This document shows positions 48,701-60,700 of a stretch of DNA of 64,000 nt, piece by piece. The DNA is from Ammopiptanthus mongolicus (Eukaryota; Streptophyta; Magnoliopsida; Fabales; Fabaceae). The stretch lies in contig CM077350.1 of assembly GCA_039655645.1 (NCBI GenBank), positions 11,110,318 to 11,174,317 of the forward strand, written 5' to 3'. Made by a program: the position numbers and the translations under genes. Numbering within the stretch: the first letter of the stretch is position 1; each line of letters starts with the position of its first letter. Below the pieces are notes generated by a model that was given only the letters and a program-made list of their open reading frames with translations, did not search any database and was not told the origin of the DNA.

Positions 48701-51700
48701 CTCTACGATCTACTTCCAATGCAGAAAGTTTTCGTCCGTAAGCTTGGTGTTGATGACTGAGGAAAGATTAGGAACCGACGTCACAGGTTGCGTAATCGGA
48801 GGAGGCGGTGGAGTTCATGGAAATCCACCATCGTCATTGAGTGCAGAAGACATGGCCGTTTTTTAACCTCGTGATACCATATTAGAAACTGAGTAGGGAG
48901 AGAAAAGAGAGAATCTGTACTTGAATCTTATTCATTAATGAATCTAATACAAGAGAAGCTACTTATAGTTACTGAGCATGTAACCGCTTGTGTAATTGCC
49001 TGAGCTGAGTAATAATCAGCTGCGGTCAGGTTTACTCTGATCAACTAACACACTGACATACTCTAACAGCAACCTACCAGGCCTTGTATTTATTTATGGT
49101 TCCATCTGGGTTCTCTTTAACACGAAACACCCACTTGCACCCTATAGCATCTGTGTTAGGTGGGAGAGGAACCAGGGACCACATATTGTTTTGAACAAGT
49201 GCATCATATTCAGTTTGCATAGCTTCTGTCGAATTAGAATGAACCAAGGCTTCCTTTACATTTCTAGGTTCAAGATGGGTAAGTAATAGAGTAGGAACTA
49301 AACAAGGCTTATGAATACTTGGCTTAGATCTAGTTTGCATAGGATGAGTGAAATGTGGAATGGTGGTGGTAGGAACTGAAGATACAGATTGAGTAGAAGA
49401 GGAAGCAGTAGATTCAGACAAGTGCTTAGAAGGAGAAAGATTGGAAGAAAAGCAATATGGAGAATTTACAGATGGAGACGAGGAGCAACCAGCTGTTGCT
49501 ATACCATAGACTGACCTATTTTCTTCGTTGTATACAACTCAAAACGATACTGATACCTTCACTTTTGTCTGTGAGTTGAAAAGTGTGTGAATCTCTTCCC
49601 AGACTTGCGATGAATGAATGCACCCAACGATCCTTGTAAGAACATCATCTGATAGCATAGACACGAGTCAAGAGAACAAGAACTGATCGGTTTCCTTCCA
49701 AGTGAGATACGCTGGATTTACCCGATTTGCAACTCGATCATCTTGAGGGAGATGCCGAGACATAATCTCTGGATAGACAATGAACCTATGAAGCCGATGG
49801 CGTTTTGATAATTGCTTCTAATTGCCGTTTCTACATGATAAAGCTTTTCTCATCTAGGTTTACCGAAATAGTTGGAGAAAAATCCATGGACTTACGAAGG
49901 TGATGAGGTATGAACTTCTAGTGCGAAAACGAAAGAATTTGAGTTTTCCATAGTTCAGGATTTAAGTTCAATAACCTGAGGTTGATCGTCTTCTTGTTAC
50001 TGACATACATCATAACAAACTGTGACCATTGAAAGTTGTTAGAATAATTGAGCCTAACTCCATTGTAAAAGCTAGCTCATAGAGAGAGCCTTGCCCAAGT
50101 TATTATATTCTTTGCTCATATACTTAACCGATGTGAGACTTCGACACTTAACACACATCCCTCACGTCCAGGATCGGATATCTGGAGCATGAAGTTTATA
50201 AGAATGAACATCTGCTGGTGGCCCAACATCGTGCAGGAATGCATTCTTAATGTCAAGTTGATGAAGTGGCCAGTGTCGGATTGCAGCAATGGAGAGGAGG
50301 AGCCTAAGTAACAGAGGCCATTTTGGCCACCGGAGAGAAAGTATCACCATAGTCAAGCCCAAATATCTGTGTGTAGCCTTTAGCTACCAAACGAGCCTTA
50401 AGCCGATCAATTTTACCATCAGGACCAACTTTGACCGTATAAAGCCATCGACAACCAACCAAAGACTTCCCAGAAGAAAGAGGGACCAGTTCCCAGGTAC
50501 CACTGCTTTGAAGAGCACACATCTCATCAATCATTGCTTGCTTCCACCTAGGATGGGATAAAGCGTCACTTAGAGATTTAGGAATAGAGACAAACGACAA
50601 AGAAGAAAGGCAAGCATAGTGCAAAGGAGAAAGGCGATGATAAATCAAAGCAATATAATGAGGAGACGGGTTACGGGTAGAACACATACCTTTGCGGAGA
50701 GCAATAGGAAGGTTAGTATCAGGTGGCGGGGCCGGATCCGGTAAAGGAAGTGGTGCCGGGGAAAAGTCCATGGCCTCAGCAGAAGGAGTAGCGCCAGGGA
50801 TGTTCACCAAGGAGGGTGGTGGGCGACGGTGGTATGTCTGGAATGGCCGAGCAGGTGGGGGATCCACAGTCGGAGTCTCTGGTGGGACATTCTCGAGAGG
50901 GACAATAGCAGACTCGAGAGGGACGATAGCATAGGGAACATGGGTGACTATAGAAAGCGGCTCAGGAGGCGAGTGACTCGATTCAAAGTAAGGGGCAGAC
51001 TCGGAGAAGGTCACATCGGCCGATATAAGGTATCGTGGAAGAGTCGGAAAAAAGCAACGATAGCCTTTTTGGGACCGATGATAACCAAGGAAGACACATT
51101 TGAGTGAGCGAGCCGAGAGTTTGTCAAGTCCGGGAGAGAGATTGTGGACAAAACAAGTGGACCCGAAGACACGTGGCCGACGTGAATGAAGAGGGATATG
51201 GGGAAAAAGGACCGAGTGAGGTACTTGGTCATCAAGGACAGAGGAGGGCATGCGGTTTATAAGATAGCAAGCCGTCAAAACAGCATCCCCCCAAAACCGA
51301 TGTGGAACATTGCCATGAAGGAGAAGGGTCCGAGTGGTTTCAATAAGGTGTCGATTTTTGCGTTCAGCAACCCTATTTTGTTGAGGTGTATGGGCACAAG
51401 ATGTTTGGTGAAGAATGGCATTAGAAGCCATAAAAGTTTGAAATTGTTGGGACAAATATTCTTTGGCATTATCACTACGTAAAGAGCGAATGGAGACACC
51501 AAACTGAGATTTAATTTCCTGATAAAACTGCTGAACAATTGAAAACACTTCAGACCTGTTTTTCATTAAAAATAACCACGTACACCGTGAAAAATCATCA
51601 ATAAAAGTGACAAAGTATCTGGACCCATGAGTAGAATATGGTACGAGAAGGACCCCATACATCCGAGTGAACTAAAGCAAAAGGGGATGAAGCCCGTTTA

Positions 51701-54700
51701 TTGATTCGATCCGGAAACTGACTACGAGTGTGTTTCCCTAGTTGACACGACTCACAATGTAAACTAGATAACTTAGATAGACTCGGCATCAATTTATGGA
51801 GTTTGGGGAGACCAAGATGACCCAACTGAGCATGTATGGTAAGAGGGGAATCAGTGGCAGAGCAAACCCGGGACGGGGTGGAAAGCTGGTAAAGGCCATG
51901 AGACTCACATCCGGTGCCAATCGTCCGTCTCGAACTCCGGTCCTGCAGGATAACAATGTCTTTAGTGAAAGTAATCAAACAATCATGAGAACGAGCTAAA
52001 CGACTAACAGAGAGTAAATTAAAGGGACAACCAGGCACATAAAGAACAGAATCAACTGACAGGGAAGGGAGTGGATGGGCAGTTCCGATGCCTTGGGATT
52101 GAGATTGGGAACTGTTAGCCAAAGTGACAATAGGTAAATAACCAGATGTAGAAAGAGAGGAGAAAAGAGCGTTATTACTAGAGATATGGTCAGACGCACC
52201 AGAACCAAGAACCCAAAGACCAAGTGAGGGTGACTGAGACATGCAAGCATATGAATTACCAGTGTGTGCAACCAAAGCAGTAGATCCGGAGGTCTGGCGA
52301 TGCTCAAACCACCGGAGAAAATCTTCATAATTAGCTGGAGATGTCTGAGGAGGATCCATAGTCTTAGGAGGATCTGTGGGACTAGAAGAGGCCATAGATC
52401 AGCAACAAAAGGTCCAAAAACGATAACGCGATACCTGGAAAAAAATCCCGAAATGGCTCGCGCACACTGCGCCACAAGCAAACGTCTCGGATCGCGGTGA
52501 GAGGGGTGGCATTGGAATCGCCTCTGGACGGCGACCACCGCGCTAGAAACGGCGGCCGAAATGGAGCCTCTACACGCCTCTACACGCCGGCAGAAGCTTT
52601 GCGCTGCGCGTGTGGGCTTGTGACAGGGCGGAGGACGGCGTACTTCCGGGGGTGGGCCGATCTTGAGGAGGCGCACCTCGTGGTGGGGGTGGTTGCCGGA
52701 GATGTGGCCGGAAAAAGGGGCGGCTGAAGGCGGCAGGTGGCTGTTGGAGACGGCAGACAGCAAACGGGAACGGCAAACCAGATTAGGAACACGGTTGCCG
52801 AAAAATTTTGTCAGCGGAGGACAGTGGGTCCATCGAGTAGGCATGGTTTTAGGGTTACCTCTGTCTGGCTCTAGATACCATGTTGAAAGAGAGAAAACAG
52901 AGGCATGGGATGCTGAAACCGTGTGTCTAAACTACATAACGGAGTCTCTTTTATATAGGCTTAATGAAATAATTACAAAATAAATATAGGAGATTCTATT
53001 CCTATTTACATGATATGATATGCCTATACAATAAATACAAAGATACTAAACATATTTTCAACAGATACCATGTTAGAATAATTGGACCTAACTCCACTAC
53101 AAAAGCTAGTTCATAAAGAGAGGGTTGCCCAAGTTATGATTAATGGTTCTTTGCTCATATATGCAACCAATATGAGACTTTGACACTTAACACACATCCC
53201 TCACGTCCAGAAACGGACATCTGGAGTATGAAGTTTGCAGGAATGAACATCTCCTGGTGGCCCAACATCGTGGTAGGCTATGATACCATGTTAGAATAAT
53301 TGAGCCTAACTCCACCCTAAAAGATAGCTCATAAAGAGATGGTTACCCAAGTTATTATAAATGGTTCTTTGCTCATATAAAGGTAATTGTTCCCATTCAG
53401 TTTATGGCCTATAATGGGAAGAGGAATACTCTGTCACGGCATGAGTGCTGCTGGTTTAGTTTTGGGTGTCAGGACCCGAAGCAACTTCAGATGAGGACGT
53501 CATGCTTTGTTGGTCGGTGGCCATGCCGTTTTTTGTCATTGAAAGGGATTATTTGAGTGGTTCAAAGATGGCTCTGATACCATATGGAAAGTAGAGAATG
53601 AAATTTTTATTCTCCTTCATTTTTCTGAATGATACATCCGCTGTTAAATAAGGAAGAAGATGATAATAACTTCCTCAATTCTAGGAGGTAGATAGAAGGG
53701 AATTAAATCAGTAATCGAGGAAAAAAAATTAAATAGAAACTAAATAACAGAGAATCGGTTAACATAACAACCAAATTTCCTTTATTCTATGAAACAAATT
53801 TTAACCACTAATCCCTAAAAATCAGGGAAGATTTCCATAGTTTGCAAAATACAACGATCTCTCTATGGGCTTAAACTATCCCCACGAGCTTGGTTTGGAA
53901 TGTTTAGCTCTGTTCTCCAAGCTTTTGGGCTGAAACGCAATGAAGTAGATCATTCAACCTTTTATTGTCGTATTTCTTCAAATAAATAAATGTGTTTACT
54001 TGGTGGTTTATGTAAGATGATATAGGATGCGTTTGGTTAAACAGTTTAATTAAGCGCTTATTTAATAAGTTTTTTTCAAATAAGTTAAAAACAACTTATT
54101 TTCATAAGTTTCTATGACAAATTTATTGAAATAATATAAAAAGAGCTTATAAAAAAATTATAATCTATTTTCATAAGATATTTCCATAAGTTTATTTGTA
54201 TAAGCTATTTTCATAAGACCAAATAAACTCTTAATAATCTCTTCCAAACGCCCCCATAGTCATCACAGCCAACAACCATGAGAAGATCTTTTAGTTGAAG
54301 GAGTATTTGTTCATCCATTTTCAAACCAAGGATTTGGGAAAATTAAAATACTTGACATTGAAGTTGCTCAATCAAAGGATGAAATTATCATCTCTCAAAG
54401 GAAATATACATTAGACATACTAAGGGAAACTGGCATGCTGGATTGGAGACTTGTTGATGGTCTCATGGATCCAAATCTTGAGAGATATCGAAGATTGGTT
54501 GGAAAGCTAATCTATCTCACTTTTACAAGACCTAATATTTCCTTGGCAGTTGGAGTAGTAATAGTAAGCCAATTCATGCAATCTCCCCATATTGATCAAT
54601 GGGATGCACTGATACGAATTCTAAGATATGTTAAGAGTTTACTTGGACAAGGGTTACTCTATGAAGATAAAGGGAACACTCAAACAGTTGGTTATTTTGA

Positions 54701-57700
54701 TCCAGATTGGGCCAACTCCCCTGTTGATAGACATTCCACCGCGGGGTATTATGCCTTCGTTGGTGGAAATATGGTCTCATGGAAGAGTAAGAAGCAAAGT
54801 ATTGTTGCTCGGTCTGGTGCAGAAGCTGGATATAGAGCTATGGCTACAACCGCTTGTGAGCTTATTTGAATTAAACAACTACTTCAAGAATTAAAATTCG
54901 GAGAGACCCAACAAATGAAGTTATGTTGTGATAATCAGGCAGTTCTTCATATAGCTTCTAATCTCGTGTGTCATGGAAGAACTAAGCACATTGAAATTGA
55001 ATGTCATTTTGTTTGAGAGAAATTTCTTTCTAATGAAGTTATCACTGAATCCGTTAGTTCCTATGGTCAACTAGCAGACATCTTTACAAAGTGCCTTAGG
55101 GGCCTAGATTCATTATATCTGTTACAGGCTTGGAGCATTTGATTTATATGCTCCAGCTTGAGGAGGGGAGTGTTGGAAATAGAAGTAGAAATTAAATTCA
55201 GATTCATGTATATGTTGGTTCATGTACATAGAAAGTAGCATTCATGAATATAGGAGGTAACACTCTTATTAATTTTCCGTGTAATCATCAGATGTAATTA
55301 TTTCAAAGTGTATATAAATGTCAAACTTGCTGAGTGCTATTACACCCAAGCAATTTAGAAAGTCTCTTCTCCAAAATTCCCTATACCTTTCTCAAGTCGT
55401 ATATTTGAATATAATTATTTTCTTCTTTCTACTTTGTCTTACAGGTCGGTATTGCTGAACTTAAAACTGCTGTTGAAAGTACCGGGGGCCTTGTTGTACT
55501 TGCTGAAAGTTTTGGCCATTCAGTGTTCAAGGATTCACTGAAGTGTGTTTTCCAATCGGCTGATTATGATCTTGGTCTATCATCGAAGTAAGTCTTAAAA
55601 GATTTTCAGTTTTTTTTATATGATGCATGGATATCCTGAGTTACTTATGTTGCTTGCTTGTGTAGTAAAGACAACCTACTGTATGCATAAATTTATTATT
55701 GTTAGTAAAAAACTACATATTACATTTGTGTAATTAGTGTGCTGGTGTATAATTGTGTAAACTTGGAAAAACAGTTGATTCCCTAGAATAAACATAAGGA
55801 GCTGACTTTTTCAAGTCACACATTACCATATTGGTTCTTCTCCCTTTCGCATCTACAATGGTATGCAGAGCTTGGGGGGAGAAAACCTATGCATCCTACC
55901 TGCTGGGGCTACTGCCAGCTGTTCCAAAATGCCTTATACCAAGAAACAATTCTGATGGTCAGCCCTCCTGGCTGTGATTCACTCCGGCCATAAAATCTTC
56001 AGTATTTCACTTCATACCAATCTCAGATAGGCTCCATACCAACTACTCATGATTTTTTAATGGGGCACATTGCAGTGAAATCTTGTTTCAGAAATAGTCA
56101 AATAGATACAGTGCCTTTGGAGTTAAGTGAGATAGTGTCGTTTTGGATCTCTCTCATATTAATGGCTAAAGGTCTCTAATAGTTTTCCATCTTATAATCT
56201 GTTAAACAGATATCTTGTGTACGTCTGTTTTCCAGATCTCAACATCAGTAACAATACCTCTACACTCACTATTGACACCTAGCCATTCTGTTACTAAACA
56301 ACAGCACCACAGCGTACACCCTCACCTTCCTCTTCACTAATCCTGCAACCTTTGTTCACACTCCACCTCTATACACACTGCCGTTAACTGTTCATCAAAT
56401 CCCTTTTTCTGTGACCTTGGGATACTATGAGAGGAGAAATTAATGTGAACTCATAGGGTTTTGCGCCCATCTTATAAGAAATCATCTTTAATGGCAGAGC
56501 ACATGCCATTGTTGGTTCATTGCACTTGACTGTTGAACATCATTAGTGTCTGGTGAAGAGTAATCCATAAAAGAAGCCAGAAAAAGAATGCTCATACAGC
56601 GGATGTTATGTAACAGAGCTTGTTCTCTTTTCACCGTTTTCTCTTCATGTTGTGGGGTTTGTCAAATTTGACATTCTAGAACACATATTACTACGATCTG
56701 GGAGGAGAAAGCACTGCAGTTGGGGATGCATGACTAAGATCATGGTTTAGGCATAAGTTGGTAGATCTGGTAACTATAATTTTAAACACAAGGCCATTTT
56801 TTCTACATCAGTTTTGTATCACAGCCTTCTATACTCTGGCTGCCTGACCCAGTCAACTCCCTTGTTTTAGGTATCAGGAGAACCAAGCTCTGATACCATG
56901 TTACCACTCAATAACAGACAGAATTGCTACGACGAACAAAACCTTACCCCAATGCACGTTGTTTAAACATATATTGAACTCTCTTAACAATTAGTTTAGA
57001 TGGTCCAGATCAATTTTCCTTTCTTTCTTTCTATATACATACATACATATACATTATTGTTTGTTTCTTATTTTAACTTGTTTTTGCAGTGGAATATTTG
57101 AGATAAACTGCTCCAAGGATATCAAAGTCCAAGGCATTATTGGCCCTTGTGCATCTCTTGAAAAGGTATATCTAGATGCTTTCTTCTCACTTTCCTGCTA
57201 CTTAATTTTAGATGCTGTAACCCCCACCCAAAAAGAAAAAGAAAAAACAAGATGTTTAGTTTTTTCCATGTATCTGCAGAAAGGCCCATTGGTCTCGGAT
57301 GCTGTTATTGGTCAAGGGGGTACAAGTGCGTGGAAGATGTGTGGCCTTGACAAATTCACATCATTATGTCTGTTTTTCGACATTGTGAGGAAGGAAACTC
57401 CCGATGCTACAGTGCAGGCCACAAGCAATCAATTTTACTTCCAATTTTTGACTTAGTATGAAAACCATCCTAGTGCACCTTTGAGTAATCTATTTCCTGT
57501 TATGGTAATGTAGATGAAATATTTCTCACTCATTACAGATATTTTGCTTCAGTTATCAGAATACCAGTGGGCAAATGAGATTTCGTGTTACAACCCTATC
57601 ACGGAGATGGGTTGCTGGAGCTGGAAGCATACAGGCAAGCTTTCATCTGCTACCCTTTGATGCATTTTACCCGATTCTTTTGATCTCTGTTCATTACTAC

Positions 57701-60700
57701 AAACAAATTAATTTAGATTTGCCAAATCGTGAAAGTGATTTATTGAAATAGCCTTTGGTTGATGCACTGTACAATTTTCATAACATAAGGAATTAAGATA
57801 ACGCACAGCCTTTTCTTTGGCTTATTTTTTTACCGTTCTGTTTCTTTGTGTAATGTTCCGTACTAAAATTGATGTTCCTGTTGTATATTTTTTTTTATCT
57901 GTGACGTTGGACGGATAATTGTTTTAATCAGCTTTGTGCATATTTTTCTCCAAGTAGTTTTCTTTTCTATTGTTTTTCTTTTCATTACTGACATATAGTT
58001 TATATGTTTGATAATTTTGGAAAATTGGTTAATGCTGGTTTTATATTTTCTTGGTAAACTTTTACGATTAGTTATTTGTTATCTATAATGCATTTTTAGT
58101 TCGACTTATGTTTGATGATGTGCTTCTGTTGTAATTTGAGGTACTGTGGCAATTTTGTAGCTAGTTGTTTGGTCTGTTTGGAGAATGTTGAATCTGTCCG
58201 CCTATCCTGGAAATCTTTCTATCTATTCAATATTCATTATAGAGGCTTTGTGAAAGGAAATAAGGGGCTATTTAGAGTTGTAACATTTGTTCTTTTTGGT
58301 GGAGTGTGGTGTATTTGGCCGGAGCATAATTTTGGAATTGAGTGACATTTTTCTCCCTCCACACTTTTTGTGTGACAGACTTGTTTGCTTAACTTCCTTG
58401 TGGGAAGCTCATTGGTTTCTTTTGGGAGATTGATTGAGCCAGTATTCCAAGCCAAGATGTTGGGCCTGAAGTAAACAGGTTAATGACAGCTGGAAAATGG
58501 GTTGGCATTTCTGGATTCTCCGTTTTTAAAAATAGGTTGTTTCCGTGTATGACATGCAATGGGACTGGTTTGCTCTTTTGAGCTAATGTGTTTTCTCTTT
58601 TGTTCCTTTTCTTTGTGCTCTTAAGAGGACTCACGAGCCTCCTGTTTTTTACACGACTTTTTTTATTGAACTTTCCTTTGAACCAAAACAAAAATATGTG
58701 GCTTTTGTTGTAACTTTTAGCTTATTCCTGTATAAAGATGGGGTTTGTTTTTTCCTTGTGGATTTTTATTACTTCTCTTTCAGATTATGAGCATTTTGTT
58801 TGCTTCAGTTTTAAAGTCTTTGTTTTCTTTTCTCTGTTGCTAAAGTAGATAACTTTTTATATCTGTTTGTAGTTCTGCATGGATGGGTTGGACCATTTCA
58901 CTGGACCAGAGTTCTTATTAAGGCCATCATATGGAAGTTAGTTGGATTGTTGTGATGATTAATAACGTAGTGGTTCAAAAGATGTGGTTAGATTCTGATA
59001 TAAACTAGATCAGATTCACACACAAAACACAGAAACAGAGGTATGGATCTCTCCTGAACACTGATCAAGGTGATATCTGATCAGTGGACTCTGTAAAGCA
59101 TGCATTGATACAGAACTATTAGAAAATGAAAGGAATGTACAGATATACCGGGCGATTTGAGAGTGCCTGATCTCTCCCTCCCAGTCCACCGCTAATTCCT
59201 TGACTTCCCACTTTTCTGCCTTTATCTTTTATGCCCTCTTCCTCTAACCGACTTCTCCTCGTGCATGGTCCTCACCATGTGAATAGGTTGTTATTTTTCG
59301 TTTACATGGGTAGCATGACTCAAGTGGGTCCATCCCTCATTCTCTAGATTTCTTCCTATGGTATAGTACTTTAGTTACCATAGTCTTCCCAACAGATTCA
59401 TAGAATAAAAAGGAGAGAAGGCTCCAACTTGGTGATAGGTAACAAAGTTGTATGACTTATGCGTAGCAATTGGGAGTAGTTTTTGATGGGAGGAAATGGT
59501 AATTTCTCCATTTTGCTGCTAATTGTTGGAGCAATACAGTACTGGTGAAGCAATAACCCTGCTTCTGATTTAGTTGCATATTTGGGAAGCTGATGTCACT
59601 TTTGAGGTACAATGATTTAGGGTGTCAATCTGCTAAGATTTTAACAGGAAGCAGGAAATTTTGAACTACTGCATTGTGATTGTTGTATTAATGCCTATAG
59701 TACCACTAACACTAATTGATGAACCTTTTAGGAAACCTGGCTTTCAGCCAGCTTCAGTGGCTCCGGGTGTGCATGGTTGGAGATAGCTTATGGTCTGATG
59801 GATGTGAAAGTTTAATTAGGGTTGTGATTCTGATTTCTTAAAACTGAATTGTTTCGAATTTTATCTGTTCAGTTTTTCTCTGTCTTTTATATTTGACATC
59901 AGCGCTTAAGGTGGTTTAATCACTAATGTTTCATTGGATGATTTATCATGTGATTTGAGCACTCTATTATCTTTATTATTGGTGTTATAAATTTTCAAGA
60001 TATTAAAGATTTTTTGATTTGTTTGTTATTGTTTATTGCTAAATCATTCTCTGGAATTCTTCAGTGTTTCCATATCCTTTATGTCTAAAATGTTGTAGGA
60101 CTTGATTGCTGGATTTGACCAAGAAGCAGCGGCTATAGTCATGGCACGCCATGTCTCTTTCAAAATGGAAACAGAGGTGAATGCTGGATGTTTTCTGCAC
60201 TTTTGGTAGTATTTTTGACATACATATCAACCTCTTCCACATAAAAATGTGTATTATATTTTCTCACTCATTGAATATAGCTACGGGTCCTTATTCCATA
60301 ACAAGGACCAGTTATTTTAACTTGTAAGTAAACCTAAATAGGCGAAGGAAAATGGAACTTGAAGGATAAAGTTCAAAGCCAAAGACCAAGATTATGCTTT
60401 CTGTTGTTAAAATCGATTGCTATATAACTGGTTATATCTCCAAACAAATCCTACATAATCACATTGCAGCTTACTCAGAATTAAATTTTGATACATCAGC
60501 GAACAGAATACTTTAAAAAAGTCTACATATGTACTTTTTATGCTTCATTTCTATATAATGCAGTAATTAAATTTAATGGCATTTAGTTTAGTAGATTGGT
60601 TACAGTAGAGCATGAGATTGGCCAAAAGAAAAAGGAGAAAGTAGAGCATAAGTGGCATGGGGTTCTTTTTCCCACTTTCACAAAAACAAACGAAGGATTA

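Larger units (their letters stand above)
38453..49068 (-). mobile_element. Copia D, minus strand, interrupted by E, a hAT MITE and F
   Basis: The element runs leftward from a 5' LTR (48880-49068, TGTTAGAGT...ATA on the minus strand, PBS TGGTATCAC complement at 48871-48879). Gag lies at ~48860-47850, protease at 47678-47100, integrase at 44708-43800 and RT at 43177-43600 plus 38540-38985. Copia E (38986-43176), a hAT MITE (43595-43778) and element F (44655-47042) cut it, and reading resumes after each. Its RT is joined near 38530 to a post-RT stretch of a different style after losing ~150 codons. Copia A has the same gag family. Confidence 0.85.
50229..53063 (-). mobile_element. Copia H, truncated, gag lost
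   Basis: 5' LTR at 52881-53063 (TGTTGAAAGAG...TTCAACA), PBS TGGTATCTAG complement at 52871-52880. Only ~475 bp separate the PBS from an ATG at 52395, and protease follows ~70 codons later, so almost all gag is missing. Protease and integrase read well. RT stops at the FLH motif where LTR copy 1 begins, and palm, RNase H and 3' LTR are lost. Confidence 0.8.
53860..55440 (+). mobile_element. Copia I 3' part: RT, RNase H and 3' LTR
   Basis: Plus strand: LWA..PTSLVWN remnants of the LYGLKQ motif at ~53870, then YVDD-type sequence cut by a MITE (54025-54255). Next is the RT connection (KYTLDILRETGMLDWRLVDG) and RNase H (RSGAEAGYRAMATTACELI, CCDNQAVLHIASN, RTKHIEIECHF). A polypurine 'cttgaggagggga' precedes the LTR at 55171. 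The 5' part is missing. Confidence 0.8.

Noticed and set aside
57061..57456. 131-codon ORF read as one exon
   Set aside because: It reads through intron 5; the split at 57165/57280 restores the SEC23 sequence.
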